Assembly: GCF_001645185.1 (NCBI RefSeq)
Contig: NZ_LXTQ01000020.1
Location: 248,001 to 312,000, forward strand
Length of the DNA: 64,000 bases
Direction: 5' to 3'
From: Methylobacillus sp. MM3
GTDB taxonomy: Bacteria; Pseudomonadota; Gammaproteobacteria; Burkholderiales; Methylophilaceae
Shown here: piece by piece, positions 28,076-38,813 of the stretch
Layout of the letters: every line of letters begins with the position of its first letter
How positions within the stretch are numbered: position 1 is the stretch's first letter
The notes under the pieces: model-generated
Told to the model about the DNA's origin: nothing
Databases searched by the model: none
Seen by the model: the letters and a program-made list of their open reading frames with translations, nothing else
Translations under genes and position numbers: made by a program

Positions 28076-28101
28076 GGCGCATTGCGCCTTAGTTCTTTTT
28101 T
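28072..28101 (+). terminator. Intrinsic terminator of the mla operon
   Basis: A 9-bp stem (28072-28080 with 28084-28092, one G-T pair), a three-base loop and a T-run at 28093-28101 form a standard terminator. It includes the mlaB stop codon and ends only six bases before the ATG of the next gene. That gene has no Shine-Dalgarno sequence in between. Confidence 0.85.
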
Positions 28102-28107
28102 ATACCC

Positions 28108-29007
28108 ATGACTCCCGCGATCCAGATCGATCAGGTCCATAAATCATTCGGCGCTTTCGAAGCGCTGAGGGGCATCGATTTGACTATCGCCCAGGGCGAG
28201 TTTTTTGCGCTGCTGGGGCCGAACGGAGCGGGAAAATCGACATTGATCAATCTGCTCGCCGGATTATTGCGCCCGACCAGCGGCAAGCTCAGCGTCATGG
28301 GGCATGACGTGGTCAACGATTATCAGAGTGCACGCCGTTTGCTGGGTGTCGTGCCGCAGGAACTGGTATTCGACCCTTTTTTCAATGTACGGGAAATGCT
28401 GCGCTTTCAGGCCGGTTATTTCGGCCTCGGCAAGGAAAACGACGCCTGGGTGGATGAGGTGATCGAGTCGCTTGGGCTGACCGACAAGGCTTATACCAAC
28501 ATGCGCCGGCTTTCCGGCGGCATGAAGCGTCGTGCGCTGATTGCCCAGGCCTTGGCGCACAAGCCGCCCGTCGTGGTGCTGGATGAGCCGACCGCTGGTG
28601 TGGACGTCGAGTTGCGACAAATGCTATGGGAATTCATCAAGCGCCTCAATCGTGAAGGCCACACCATCATTCTGACCACGCACTACCTCGAAGAGGCAGA
28701 AACCCTGTGCTCGCGCGTGGCGATGCTGAAGCAGGGCAAGGTGGTGGCGCTGGACAGTACGCACAATTTGCTTAACCGCATACCGGGCAAGAATTTGCGC
28801 CTGCGTCTCGCGGCCACTTCGCTTCCGGCGTCATTGACGCCCCTGCTGCGGTCGCAGGATGAGGGGCACTACACCTTCGCACTGCCGGAAGTCGCGCAGA
28901 TCGAATTCGTCCTGTCGGAATTGCGCAACGCCGACATCAAGGTCGAGGACATGGAGCTGATTGAGGTCGATCTGGAGGATGTGTTTATGGAGATCGTCCG
29001 CCAATGA
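28108..29007 (+). CDS. yadG: ABC-2 type exporter ATPase, YadG-like
   Basis: The 299-residue ATPase has Walker A GPNGAGKST, signature LSGGMKRR and Walker B VVLDEPTAGVDVE. A C-terminal extension follows, as in the drug/polysaccharide exporters of the DrrA/YadG group. It pairs with the permease gene that overlaps its end by four bases. The substrate is unknown. The ATG stands six bases after a terminator T-run and lacks a ribosome-binding site, so expression may depend on read-through or a leaderless start. Confidence 0.88.
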   Translation: MTPAIQIDQVHKSFGAFEALRGIDLTIAQGEFFALLGPNGAGKSTLINLLAGLLRPTSGKLSVMGHDVVNDYQSARRLLGVVPQELVFDPFFNVREMLRFQAGYFGLGKENDAWVDEVIESLGLTDKAYTNMRRLSGGMKRRALIAQALAHKPPVVVLDEPTAGVDVELRQMLWEFIKRLNREGHTIILTTHYLEEAETLCSRVAMLKQGKVVALDSTHNLLNRIPGKNLRLRLAATSLPASLTPLLRSQDEGHYTFALPEVAQIEFVLSELRNADIKVEDMELIEVDLEDVFMEIVRQ

Positions 29008-29759
29008 CCGGCATGTGGACCTTGTTCAAAAAGGAAATCCTGCGTTTCTGGAAGGTGAGTTTTCAGACCGTGGCCGCGCCGGTGATTACCGCGCTGCTGT
29101 ATCTGCTGATCTTTTCACATGTGCTGGCGTCGCATGTCCAGGTATATGAAGGGGTCACCTACACTGCCTTCCTGATCCCGGGGCTGATGATGATGTCGCT
29201 GTTGCAGAATGCGTTCGCCAATAGCTCATCCAGTCTGATCCAGTCCAAGGTGATGGGCAATATCGTGTTTCTATTGCTGACGCCGCTGTCCTATCGGCAG
29301 TTTTTTCTGGCTTTCCTGTTGGCGGCGATCATTCGTGGCCTGGTGGTGGGAGCGAGCGTGTGGCTGGTCGCCCTGTTCTTTGTTGACTTGCCGGTGGCGC
29401 AGCCGTTGCTGATCCTCACGTTCGCGGTGCTGGGTGGCGGTTTGCTGGGCACGCTCGGCATCATTGCCGGTATCTGGGCCGAGAAATTCGATCAGATGGC
29501 AGCGTTCCAGAACTTCATCATCATGCCGCTATCCTTTTTATCGGGCGTGTTTTACTCGATACATTCGTTGCCGCCGTTCTGGCAAAAAGTGTCCCATCTC
29601 AATCCGTTCTTTTACATGATAGACGGATTCCGTCACGGCTTTTTCGGCCAGGGCGATATTGCGCCGGAAATCAGCCTGACCGTTGTCGGAGTAAGCTTTT
29701 TGGCCTTATCATGGATTACTTTACGCCTGCTCAAGAGCGGCTATAAATTGCGGGGTTGA
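29004..29759 (+). CDS. yadH: ABC-2 type exporter permease, YadH-like
   Basis: The permease has 251 residues with six membrane segments and the ABC-2 signature around NFIIMPLSFLSGVFYSIHSLPPFWQKVSHLNPFFYMIDGFRHGFFG. It forms the membrane part of the exporter with the preceding YadG-like ATPase. In many betaproteobacteria this pair stands, as here, between mla and murA. That suggests an envelope substrate, but none is proven from sequence. Confidence 0.9.
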   Translation: MTGMWTLFKKEILRFWKVSFQTVAAPVITALLYLLIFSHVLASHVQVYEGVTYTAFLIPGLMMMSLLQNAFANSSSSLIQSKVMGNIVFLLLTPLSYRQFFLAFLLAAIIRGLVVGASVWLVALFFVDLPVAQPLLILTFAVLGGGLLGTLGIIAGIWAEKFDQMAAFQNFIIMPLSFLSGVFYSIHSLPPFWQKVSHLNPFFYMIDGFRHGFFGQGDIAPEISLTVVGVSFLALSWITLRLLKSGYKLRG

Positions 29760-30007
29760 TGATGTTAAGTGCAAGACAGGTCCAGGAATACATACAGCAA
29801 GGCCTCGCATGCGACCATGTCGAGGTGCAAGGGGAAGACGGCCAGCACTTCGAGGCTGTCGTCGTCAGCCCTGAATTTGTCGGCAAGAATATGGTCCAGC
29901 AGCACCAGTTGGTTTATCGGGCGCTGGGCGACCGGATGAGGCAGGAAATACACGCGCTTTCACTGCGCACGTTTACGCCCGAAACGTGGGCGTCAGTTAA
30001 CGATTAA
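29759..30007 (+). CDS. ibaG: BolA-family protein IbaG
   Basis: The 82-residue BolA-fold protein has the conserved central stretch FEAVVVSPEFVGKNMVQQHQLVYRAL and the C-terminal HALSLRTFTPETW. The position before murA and the short length fit IbaG (YrbA) rather than BolA. It probably binds a [2Fe-2S] cluster with a CGFS glutaredoxin, and exactly such a gene follows it. Two ATG codons are in tandem at 29759 and 29762; the first overlaps the stop of the permease gene by one base. Confidence 0.9.
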   Translation: MMLSARQVQEYIQQGLACDHVEVQGEDGQHFEAVVVSPEFVGKNMVQQHQLVYRALGDRMRQEIHALSLRTFTPETWASVND

Positions 30008-30018
30008 TGGAGAACATC

Positions 30019-30333
30019 ATGGATGCACAGGAAAAGATTCGAGCACAAGTGACCGCAAACCCGGTCGTGCTTTACATGAAGGGGACGCCGCAGTTTCCCC
30101 AGTGCGGTTTTTCGAGCGTGGCAGCGCAGATTCTCAAGGCGTGTGGCGTCAACAATTATGTTTCGGTGGACGTACTGAGCGATCCTGAAATCCGCGAGGG
30201 CATCAAGACCTATGCCAACTGGCCAACCATTCCGCAGCTTTACATCAATGGCGAGTTTGTCGGCGGCGCTGACATCATGCGCGAGATGTATCAGAACGGC
30301 GAACTGCAAAAGATGCTGCCGAAAGCGGCTTGA
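30019..30333 (+). CDS. grxD: Monothiol glutaredoxin Grx4 (GrxD)
   Basis: The 104-residue protein has the active site CGFS (Cys29), the hallmark of monothiol glutaredoxins that carry [2Fe-2S] clusters. TIPQLYING and GGADIMREMYQNGEL follow, forming the glutathione site. I start it at ATG 30019, with GGAG six bases upstream; ATG 30007 would overlap the ibaG stop. It delivers clusters to target proteins, often as a complex with a BolA-type partner. Confidence 0.95.
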   Translation: MDAQEKIRAQVTANPVVLYMKGTPQFPQCGFSSVAAQILKACGVNNYVSVDVLSDPEIREGIKTYANWPTIPQLYINGEFVGGADIMREMYQNGELQKMLPKAA

Positions 30334-30369
30334 GCGCATCGCGCTTCATAATTAAAACTTAAAGATTAG

Positions 30370-31918
<1,549 letters not shown>

Positions 31919-31921
31919 TAA

Positions 31922-32572
31922 ATGAGTCAGATCACTATCGCCTTATCAAAAGGCCGTATCTTCGAAGAAACCGTGCCTTTGCTGCAGGCTGCCGGGATCG
32001 TGCCAGCCGAAGATCCGGAATCTTCGCGCAAGCTCATCATCGGCACCAATCGGGATGACGTACGGCTGATTATCGTGCGTGCCAGCGATGTGCCGACCTA
32101 TGTCGAGAACGGCGGCGCCGATCTCGGCATTGCAGGCAAGGACGTGCTGTATGAACACGGCGGAGTCGGCCTCTATCAACCGCTGGATTTGCAGATTGCC
32201 CGTTGCAAGATGATGGTCGCAGTGCGCGAAGGCTACGATTACACTGCGGTGGCGCGCCCCGGCGCACGGCTCAAAGTGGCGACCAAGTACACTAAAATCG
32301 CGCGCGAGCATTTCGCTGCCAAGGGCATGCACGTCGATCTGATCAAGCTTTATGGTTCGATGGAACTGGCCCCGCTGGTAGGTCTGGCAGATGCCATTGT
32401 CGATCTCGTCAGCACCGGCGGAACCTTGCGCGCCAACCATCTCGTGGCCGTGGAAGAAATCATGCCTATCAGCTCGCGTCTGGTGATCAACCAGGCTTCG
32501 CTCAAGCTGAAGCGCAGCCAGATACAACCCATTATTGACGCCTTTGCCGGTGCCGTTACACCAGGAAAGTAA
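31922..32572 (+). CDS. hisG: ATP phosphoribosyltransferase, short form (HisG)
   Basis: The 216-residue catalytic subunit begins the histidine pathway by joining ATP and [17 protein letters not shown] and the PRPP loop [13 protein letters not shown] are present. It lacks the C-terminal regulatory ACT-like domain of the long form (about 300 residues). By family rule it therefore needs HisZ, a HisRS-like subunit, for activity and feedback control; hisZ is not in this window. There is no ribosome-binding site in the six bases between the repeat and the ATG other than what the repeat arm offers. Confidence 0.95.
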   Translation: MSQITIALSKGRIFEETVPLLQAAGIVPAEDPESSRKLIIGTNRDDVRLIIVRASDVPTYVENGGADLGIAGKDVLYEHGGVGLYQPLDLQIARCKMMVAVREGYDYTAVARPGARLKVATKYTKIAREHFAAKGMHVDLIKLYGSMELAPLVGLADAIVDLVSTGGTLRANHLVAVEEIMPISSRLVINQASLKLKRSQIQPIIDAFAGAVTPGK

Positions 32573-32573
32573 T

Positions 32574-33872
32574 ATGTTGAAAATCAGACGCTATACGACG
32601 ACCGATGCCACTTTCGAAGCTTCTCTGAAGCAACTGCTGGCTTTCGAAGGTGCTCAGGACGACCAGGTCGATGCCGTGGTCGCCGGGATACTTAACGATG
32701 TCAAAAAGCGTGGCGACGCTGCGGTGCTGGAGTACACGCAACGCTTCGATCGCCTCAGCGCGGATCGCATGGATGATCTTGAGCTGCCGCAAGCGCGCCT
32801 GACCGAAGCGCTGGGCAATTTGCCCACCGAGCAACGGGAAGCGCTCAAGCAGGCTGCAGAACGCGTGCGCATCTATCACGAAAAGCAATTGATGAGCTCC
32901 TGGAGCTACACCGAAGCCGACGGCACCATGCTCGGCCAGCAGGTGACGGCGCTGGACCGCGTCGGTCTGTATGTTCCCGGCGGCAAGGCAGCTTATCCCT
33001 CTTCGGTGTTGATGAACGCCATCCCAGCCAAGGTTGCGGGGGTGCAGGAACTGATCATGGTTGTCCCGACACCGGGTGGCGAAAGAAATCCGCTGGTGCT
33101 GGCCGCTGCAGCCGTTTGCGGCGTGGACCGCGTGTTCTGTATCGGCGGTGCACAAGCCGTCGGCGCGCTGGCTTACGGCACCGAAACCGTGCCGCAAGTG
33201 GACAAGATCGTCGGCCCGGGCAATGCCTATGTGGCTGCGGCCAAGCGCCGCGTATTCGGCGTGGTCGGCATCGACATGGTCGCCGGCCCGTCGGAAATCC
33301 TGGTTATCTGCGACGGCAAGACCGATCCTGACTGGGTGGCGATGGATCTGTTCTCGCAAGCCGAGCACGATGAACTGGCGCAAGCCATCCTGTTGTCGCC
33401 GGACGGCGCATTCCTCGACCGCGTGCAAGCAAGCATCGATAAACTGATCAAGGAAATGCCGCGAGCGGAAATCATCCGCACCTCGCTGGAGAATCGCGGC
33501 GCGCTGATTCAGGTACGCGATCTCGACGAGGCGGCCGAAATCGCCAACTATATTTCGCCCGAACACCTGGAATTGTCGGTCGAGGATCCGATTACGCTGA
33601 CCAGGCAGATCAAGCACGCCGGCGCCATCTTCATGGGCCGCCAGACCTGTGAATCTCTGGGCGATTACTGCGCCGGCCCCAATCATGTGCTGCCGACCTC
33701 GCGTACCGCGCGCTTCTCTTCGCCGCTTGGCGTATATGATTTCCAGAAGCGCTCCAGCCTGATCATGGTATCGGCCGAAGGCGCGCAGACACTGGGCAAG
33801 ATTGCCGGCACGCTGGCATATGGCGAAGGCTTGCAGGCGCATGCCCGTTCCGCCGAATACCGACTGAAATAA
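32574..33872 (+). CDS. hisD: Histidinol dehydrogenase HisD
   Basis: The 432-residue enzyme oxidises L-histidinol to histidine with two NAD+ in the last steps of the pathway. Family signatures seen are [24 protein letters not shown], the stretch [30 protein letters not shown], and the zinc-site region [13 protein letters not shown]. The catalytic Glu/His pair is in [11 protein letters not shown] 32574 follows the hisG stop by one base, with AGGAAAG upstream. Confidence 0.97.
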   Translation: MLKIRRYTTTDATFEASLKQLLAFEGAQDDQVDAVVAGILNDVKKRGDAAVLEYTQRFDRLSADRMDDLELPQARLTEALGNLPTEQREALKQAAERVRIYHEKQLMSSWSYTEADGTMLGQQVTALDRVGLYVPGGKAAYPSSVLMNAIPAKVAGVQELIMVVPTPGGERNPLVLAAAAVCGVDRVFCIGGAQAVGALAYGTETVPQVDKIVGPGNAYVAAAKRRVFGVVGIDMVAGPSEILVICDGKTDPDWVAMDLFSQAEHDELAQAILLSPDGAFLDRVQASIDKLIKEMPRAEIIRTSLENRGALIQVRDLDEAAEIANYISPEHLELSVEDPITLTRQIKHAGAIFMGRQTCESLGDYCAGPNHVLPTSRTARFSSPLGVYDFQKRSSLIMVSAEGAQTLGKIAGTLAYGEGLQAHARSAEYRLK

Positions 33873-33881
33873 GGGTCTATC

Positions 33882-34943
33882 TTGAGCAAGTTCTGGAGCA
33901 CTACCGTCGAGCGGCTGACGCCTTATGTGCCGGGCGAACAGCCCAAACTCGCCAATCTGGTCAAGCTCAACACCAACGAGAACCCTTACGGGCCCAGCCC
34001 CAGAGTGCTGGAAGCGTTGCAAATGGAGGTTGCCGAATCGCTGCGTCTGTATCCGGACCCGGATTCCGAGCGTTTGCGCGGCGCGATTGCCGAGTACTAC
34101 GGCCTGAAGCCAGCCAACGTCTTTGTCGGCAACGGTTCCGACGAGGTGCTGGCGCATATTTTTCAGGCCCTGCTGAAGCACGACCAACCCATACTGTTCC
34201 CGGATATTACCTACAGTTTTTATCCGGTGTATAGCGGGCTTTATGAGGTGGGATACCAGAGGATTCCGCTGACCGCATCCTTTGAGATCGACGTCAGCGA
34301 CTATATCCAGCCCAACGGCGGCATCATTTTCCCCAACCCGAATGCGCCGACCGGACGATTGCTGGCATTGGGCGAGATAGAACGTCTGCTGCAAGCCAAT
34401 CCGGATTCGGTCGTGGTGGTGGATGAGGCTTATATCGACTTTGGCGGCGAATCGGCGATTCCGCTGATCGAAAAGTACCCGCAACTGCTGGTGGTGCATA
34501 CCTTGTCCAAGGCGCGCTCGCTCGCGGGCTTGCGCGTCGGTTACGCGGTCGGCCATCCCGATCTGATCGAAGCGCTGGTCCGCGTCAAGGACAGCTTCAA
34601 TTCCTATCCGCTGGATCGCTTTGCGCAAGCCGGCGCCGCAGCGGCGATGGAAGACCACGCCTATTTCGAACAGACGCGCCGGCAGGTGATGGCGACCCGC
34701 GAGAAACTGGTTGCCGATCTGGAGTCGTTGGGATTTACGGTGCTGCCGTCCAGCGCCAATTTCATTTTTGCCCGATACAAGGAACGCGATGGCGCCGAAC
34801 TGACCGCGGCACTGCGCGAGCGCAGCATTATCGTGCGCCATTTCAAGAATCCGGCCCGCATCGCGCCGTTCATGCGCATCACGATAGGCACTGACGAGCA
34901 GTGTCAGCAGCTGGTGTCGGCATTGCGCGAGATTTTGCGGTAG
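33882..34943 (+). CDS. hisC: Histidinol-phosphate aminotransferase HisC
   Basis: The PLP enzyme has 353 residues, fold type [13 protein letters not shown] is at the start, VGNGSDEVL binds the cofactor phosphate, and the PLP lysine is in [18 protein letters not shown]. It transaminates imidazole-acetol phosphate with glutamate. It starts with TTG at 33882, preceded by AAGGG at about eight bases. No better ATG exists near the expected N-terminus. Confidence 0.95.
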   Translation: MSKFWSTTVERLTPYVPGEQPKLANLVKLNTNENPYGPSPRVLEALQMEVAESLRLYPDPDSERLRGAIAEYYGLKPANVFVGNGSDEVLAHIFQALLKHDQPILFPDITYSFYPVYSGLYEVGYQRIPLTASFEIDVSDYIQPNGGIIFPNPNAPTGRLLALGEIERLLQANPDSVVVVDEAYIDFGGESAIPLIEKYPQLLVVHTLSKARSLAGLRVGYAVGHPDLIEALVRVKDSFNSYPLDRFAQAGAAAAMEDHAYFEQTRRQVMATREKLVADLESLGFTVLPSSANFIFARYKERDGAELTAALRERSIIVRHFKNPARIAPFMRITIGTDEQCQQLVSALREILR

Positions 34944-34971
34944 AATGAGCCCATTTTTCAGCGACTTAACC

Positions 34972-35559
34972 ATGCGAACCGCTCAAGTCAGCCGTAACAC
35001 ATTGGAAACACAGATTTCCGTGTCATTGAACCTCGATGGCACCGGCGTTTCCGAATTTGCGACCGGCCTTCCTTTCCTCGATCACATGCTCGATCAGATT
35101 GCACGCCACGGCATGATGGATATTTCCGTCCAGGCCAAGGGCGATTTGCACATCGACGCGCATCACACTGTGGAAGACATCGGCATCACCCTGGGTCAGG
35201 CGTTCGCCAAGGCTGTCGGCGACAAGAAGGGAATTCGCCGCTACGGTCACGCCTACGTCCCTTTGGATGAAGCGCTGTCACGCGTGGTGCTGGATATTTC
35301 CGGCCGTCCCGGCCTGGAGTTCGGCGTCGAATTCACGCGTGCCCGTATCGGCGATTTCGATGTGGACCTGTTCCACGAATTCTTCCAGGGCTTCGTCAAT
35401 CACGCCCTGGTGACGCTGCATATCGACAATTTGCGCGGCGACAACGCACACCATCAGGCCGAAACGATCTTCAAGGCGTTCGGACGCGCGCTGCGTGCGG
35501 CCGCCGAAGCCGATCCGCGCATGGCCGGCGTGATGCCTTCTACCAAGGGAACGCTATAG
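34972..35559 (+). CDS. hisB: Imidazoleglycerol-phosphate dehydratase HisB
   Basis: The 195-residue, single-function HisB lacks the phosphatase domain of the E. coli fusion. The metal-binding histidine motifs are [30 protein letters not shown] and [21 protein letters not shown] 34972 gives [15 protein letters not shown], the standard start; ATG 34945 is less likely. A separate histidinol-phosphatase is needed and is not in the window. Confidence 0.96.
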   Translation: MRTAQVSRNTLETQISVSLNLDGTGVSEFATGLPFLDHMLDQIARHGMMDISVQAKGDLHIDAHHTVEDIGITLGQAFAKAVGDKKGIRRYGHAYVPLDEALSRVVLDISGRPGLEFGVEFTRARIGDFDVDLFHEFFQGFVNHALVTLHIDNLRGDNAHHQAETIFKAFGRALRAAAEADPRMAGVMPSTKGTL

Positions 35560-35638
35560 CCGCCTTCGCTATATTTGCAATCGAGATTGCAGATTTCGAA
35601 TTCACATTTCTGAATGCTGACGCTGACAGCTGACCATC
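35560..35638 (+). other. hisB-hisH spacer with short hairpin and GCTGAC triplet
   Basis: A 79-bp gap in an otherwise tight operon. It contains a short hairpin (TGCAATC at 35576-35582 with 35585-35591) and three copies of GCTGAC (35616, 35622, 35629) immediately before the hisH ATG, where a Shine-Dalgarno sequence would be expected. No function is known. Confidence 0.4.
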
Positions 35639-36283
35639 ATGACTGATATTGCAGTAATCGATTACGGCATGGGCAACCTGCGCTCGGTGGCCAAGGCGCT
35701 GGAGCACGTTGCTCCTGACCGTTCCATTGTAGTCACCAGCGATCCCGCCGAGATCGCCGCTGCCGAGCGCGTGGTATTCCCCGGCCAGGGCGCGATGCCG
35801 GATTGCATGCGCGAACTCGACAGCCGCGACTTGCGCCGTGCGGTGCACGAAGCTGCGGCGAGCAAGCCCTTTCTCGGCATTTGCATTGGTCTTCAATTGC
35901 TGTTCGAGCACAGCGAGGAAGGCAACGTCGACGGCCTCGGCATTCTGCCAGGCAGGGTCAAGCGCTTTCCGCAACCGCGTATGGTCGATGCCGATGGCAA
36001 CAAGCTCAAGGTTCCGCACATGGGCTGGAACGAAGTCCATCAGATGCGCAGTCACCCGATGTGGGCTGGCATCGCTCCGGATGCGCGCTTTTACTATGTC
36101 CACAGTTATTACGTGGAACCGACGGATGCGGCGTTGGAGACTGCCTATACCAACTATCCGTTTCGCTTTACCGGCGCGGTCGGGCGCGATAATATTTTTG
36201 CCGTGCAATTCCACCCGGAAAAGAGCCAACAGGCTGGATTATCCTTACTTTTCAATTTCGTCAATTGGGACGGTCGTCCCTGA
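35639..36283 (+). CDS. hisH: Imidazole glycerol phosphate synthase, glutaminase subunit HisH
   Basis: The class I glutamine amidotransferase has 214 residues. The nucleophile is Cys82 in GICIGLQLLFE, and the His-Glu pair is in FAVQFHPEKSQ near the end. It supplies ammonia to HisF through an internal channel. hisA lies between hisH and hisF here, the usual order hisH-hisA-hisF. Confidence 0.96.
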   Translation: MTDIAVIDYGMGNLRSVAKALEHVAPDRSIVVTSDPAEIAAAERVVFPGQGAMPDCMRELDSRDLRRAVHEAAASKPFLGICIGLQLLFEHSEEGNVDGLGILPGRVKRFPQPRMVDADGNKLKVPHMGWNEVHQMRSHPMWAGIAPDARFYYVHSYYVEPTDAALETAYTNYPFRFTGAVGRDNIFAVQFHPEKSQQAGLSLLFNFVNWDGRP

Positions 36284-36301
36284 TTTTATTGCCCACTTAT
36301 C

Positions 36302-37042
36302 ATGCTGATTATTCCTGCGATTGATCTCAAAGACGGCCACTGCGTGCGTCTCAAACAAGGCCTCATGGAGGACGCCACGGTGTTTTCCGAAGATCCTGCC
36401 GCGATGGCGCGGCACTGGGTGGAAAAAGGCGCGCAGCGCCTGCATCTGGTGGACCTGAACGGCGCCTTCGCCGGCAAGCCGGTGAACGAAGGGGCGATCA
36501 AATCCATCGTGGCCGCAGTGGGTGGAGATATCCCGATCCAACTGGGCGGCGGCATTCGCGACCTGGATACGATAGAACGCTATCTGGATGACGGCATCAG
36601 CTACGTCATTATCGGCACCGCCGCGGTGAAGAACCCCGGCTTCCTGCATGATGCCTGCTACGCCTTCCCCGGCCACATCATGGTCGGGCTGGATGCGAAG
36701 GATGGCAAGGTGGCGGTAGACGGCTGGTCCAAGCTGACCGGTCACGACGTGATCGATCTTGGCAAAAAGTTCGAGGATTATGGCGTCGAAGCCATTGTGT
36801 ATACCGATATCGGCCGCGACGGCATGCTCAACGGCGTGAATATCGAAGCCACGGTAGCACTGGCGCAAAGTCTGCGCATTCCGGTCATCGCCAGCGGCGG
36901 CATCACCAATCTGGAAGACGTCAAGCGCCTATGTGCTGTCGAGGAAGAGGGCATCATGGGCGCCATTACCGGCCGTGCGATTTACGAAGGCACGCTGGAT
37001 TTCGCCGCCGCGCAAGCGCTGGCGGAAGAACTGAGTGCCTGA
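36302..37042 (+). CDS. hisA: ProFAR isomerase HisA
   Basis: The 246-residue TIM barrel catalyses the Amadori rearrangement of ProFAR to PRFAR. The catalytic aspartates are in [14 protein letters not shown] (strand 1) and [10 protein letters not shown] (strand 5). The phosphate site is LGGGIRD and [11 protein letters not shown]. Its stop overlaps the hisF ATG by one base. Confidence 0.96.
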   Translation: MLIIPAIDLKDGHCVRLKQGLMEDATVFSEDPAAMARHWVEKGAQRLHLVDLNGAFAGKPVNEGAIKSIVAAVGGDIPIQLGGGIRDLDTIERYLDDGISYVIIGTAAVKNPGFLHDACYAFPGHIMVGLDAKDGKVAVDGWSKLTGHDVIDLGKKFEDYGVEAIVYTDIGRDGMLNGVNIEATVALAQSLRIPVIASGGITNLEDVKRLCAVEEEGIMGAITGRAIYEGTLDFAAAQALAEELSA

Positions 37043-37800
37043 TGGGCCTCGCCAAACGCATCATTCCTTGTCTGGATGTGACGGATGGCCGCGTGGTCAA
37101 GGGCATCAATTTCGTTGAGCTGCGCGATGCCGGCGACCCGGTGGAAATCGCCCGGCGCTATGATGAGCAGGGTGCCGACGAGCTAACCTTCCTGGATATC
37201 ACCGCCAGCTCGGATAATCGCGGATTGATCCTGCACATCATCGAAGAGGTCGCTTCGCAGGTATTCATCCCGTTAACCGTCGGCGGTGGCGTGCGCGCCG
37301 TCGAAGATGTGCGTCGCCTGCTGAATGCCGGTGCCGACAAGGTCAGCATGAATACCGCAGCCGTGGTCAATCCGCAACTGGTGGCGGATGCTTCCAGCCG
37401 TTTCGGTGCGCAGTGCATCGTGGTTGCGATCGATGCGAAGCAAGTGGGTGACCACTGGGAAGTGTTCACCCACGGCGGGCGCAAACCTACCGGACTCGAC
37501 GCTGTGGAATGGGCGAAAAAGATGGTCGAACTGGGGGCGGGCGAACTGTTGCTCACCAGCATGGATAGGGACGGTACCAAAAGCGGTTTCGATCTTGCGC
37601 TGACGCGTGCCATCAGCGACGCCGTGGATGTCCCCATCATCGCCTCCGGCGGGGTTGGCAATCTGGATCATCTGGTGGATGGTGTCAAAAAAGGCGGTGC
37701 GGATGCCGTGCTCGCGGCCAGCATTTTCCATTTCGGCGAGTATTCGGTGAGCCAGGCCAAGCATTACATGGCCGATCACGGCATAGAAGTGCGACTCTAA
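37042..37800 (+). CDS. hisF: Imidazole glycerol phosphate synthase, cyclase subunit HisF
   Basis: The TIM barrel has 252 residues and is related to HisA by duplication. Catalytic aspartates are in [15 protein letters not shown] and [11 protein letters not shown]; the phosphate loops are TVGGGVR and ASGGVGN. It condenses PRFAR with ammonia from HisH to give imidazole-glycerol phosphate and AICAR. The structured repeat, copy 2, begins at its stop codon. Confidence 0.97.
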   Translation: MGLAKRIIPCLDVTDGRVVKGINFVELRDAGDPVEIARRYDEQGADELTFLDITASSDNRGLILHIIEEVASQVFIPLTVGGGVRAVEDVRRLLNAGADKVSMNTAAVVNPQLVADASSRFGAQCIVVAIDAKQVGDHWEVFTHGGRKPTGLDAVEWAKKMVELGAGELLLTSMDRDGTKSGFDLALTRAISDAVDVPIIASGGVGNLDHLVDGVKKGGADAVLAASIFHFGEYSVSQAKHYMADHGIEVRL

Positions 37801-38067
37801 GACCCTATCTCAGCAGAAAACGAAAGATGCGTTTGAACACAAAAGGGATGAATGCAAGGCGCGGGGCGCGGCCAATGGCTATTCCATTGGCAAGCTTCGC
37901 AACGCCGCAGGCGCCCTTTTGTGTTCAAACCCTCCGGGCCGGCCATGCATTGCGCGCATGGCGTTGTTGCTCGTCGCTCATTTGGAATATCAAATTTCGC
38001 AACTCTCGCCTAGCCACGCGCGCAATGCATGGCCGGCGCACATTCGTTTCCTGCTGAGATAGGGTCT
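37801..38067. repeat. Structured multi-stem repeat, copy 2 (hisF-hisI)
   Basis: The element fills the whole gap between the hisF stop and the hisI ATG. Its outer arms, 37801-37824 and 38043-38066, pair over 24 bp with one mismatch. Hairpin B has a perfect 17-bp base stem (37831-37847 with 37914-37930). A CCC-TCC-GGG mini-hairpin follows, and hairpin C has a perfect 20-bp stem (37938-37957 with 38018-38037). The core of B (37852-37914) is 86% identical to copy 1, and the tip of C shares short motifs with copy 1. The stems of A, B and C differ in sequence from copy 1 yet pair fully. It is in the same orientation as copy 1. Confidence 0.9.
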
Positions 38068-38460
38068 ATGAGCGAAAGCTGGCTTAACAAGGTTAATTGG
38101 ACGCACGACGGGCTGGTGCCGGTTGTTGTGCAAGAGGCCGGGACCGGGCAAATGCTGATGTTCGCCTGGATGGACCGCGAGGCGCTGAGGCTCACGGAGG
38201 AGACCGGTCATGCGGTCTACTGGTCGCGTTCCCGCAAGAAGCTGTGGCACAAGGGTGAAGAGTCCGGTCATGTGCAGCTCGTCAAGGAAATCCGCCTCGA
38301 TTGCGATGAGGATGTGCTCCTGCTGACGGTGGAACAGATAGGCGGTATCGCCTGTCATACCGGGCGTCATAGCTGTTTTTTCCAGAAGCTGGAGAACCGG
38401 CAATGGATTTCGGATCAGCCGGTGCTGAAAGATCCGGAGGAGATTTACCGCCATGAGTGA
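38068..38460 (+). CDS. hisI: Phosphoribosyl-AMP cyclohydrolase HisI
   Basis: The 130-residue enzyme opens the adenine ring of PR-AMP. Conserved motifs are [36 protein letters not shown] and the metal site DCDEDVLLL with [13 protein letters not shown]. It is separate from hisE, unlike the E. coli fusion. The ATG at 38068 directly follows the repeat element, so its ribosome-binding region lies inside the right arm of that element; no Shine-Dalgarno sequence of standard form is seen. Confidence 0.95.
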   Translation: MSESWLNKVNWTHDGLVPVVVQEAGTGQMLMFAWMDREALRLTEETGHAVYWSRSRKKLWHKGEESGHVQLVKEIRLDCDEDVLLLTVEQIGGIACHTGRHSCFFQKLENRQWISDQPVLKDPEEIYRHE

Positions 38461-38773
38461 TACGCTCAATCGACTCGCCGAAGTTCTCGAGAGCCGCAAA
38501 TCCGCCGACCCTCAGTCTTCCTATGTCGCCAAACTGTATGCCAAGGGCCTGGACAGCATACTCAAGAAGGTCGGGGAAGAGGCTGCGGAAACGATTATTG
38601 CCGCCAAGGATGGCGATCCGCAGAAGATCATCTACGAAACCGCCGATCTCTGGTTCCATACGCTGGTGATGCTTGCGCACGTCGGGCTGCACCCGGACGA
38701 TATCCTCAACGAACTGGCGCGGCGCGAAGGCCTGTCAGGCCTTGTCGAAAAGGCCTCCCGGCCGTCCGAATAA
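38453..38773 (+). CDS. hisE: Phosphoribosyl-ATP pyrophosphatase HisE
   Basis: The 106-residue all-alpha MazG-like hydrolase converts PR-ATP to PR-AMP. It has the motif [37 protein letters not shown], whose glutamates and aspartate bind Mg2+. It overlaps hisI by eight bases and so is translationally coupled. It is the last his gene of the cluster. Confidence 0.95.
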   Translation: MSDTLNRLAEVLESRKSADPQSSYVAKLYAKGLDSILKKVGEEAAETIIAAKDGDPQKIIYETADLWFHTLVMLAHVGLHPDDILNELARREGLSGLVEKASRPSE

Positions 38774-38813
38774 GCATGGCGCAAGTCCTTGAACCGCCCA
38801 TAAGGAGAAATGA

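Noticed and set aside
34941-34946. TAGAAT before hisB as an internal his promoter
   Set aside because: No -35 box at suitable spacing, and the sequence lies in the end of hisC; not strong enough to list.
38029-38067. Upstream extension of hisI into repeat copy 2
   Set aside because: The added residues come from the right arm of the repeat and are not part of the HisI family; [11 protein letters not shown] at 38068 is the usual start.
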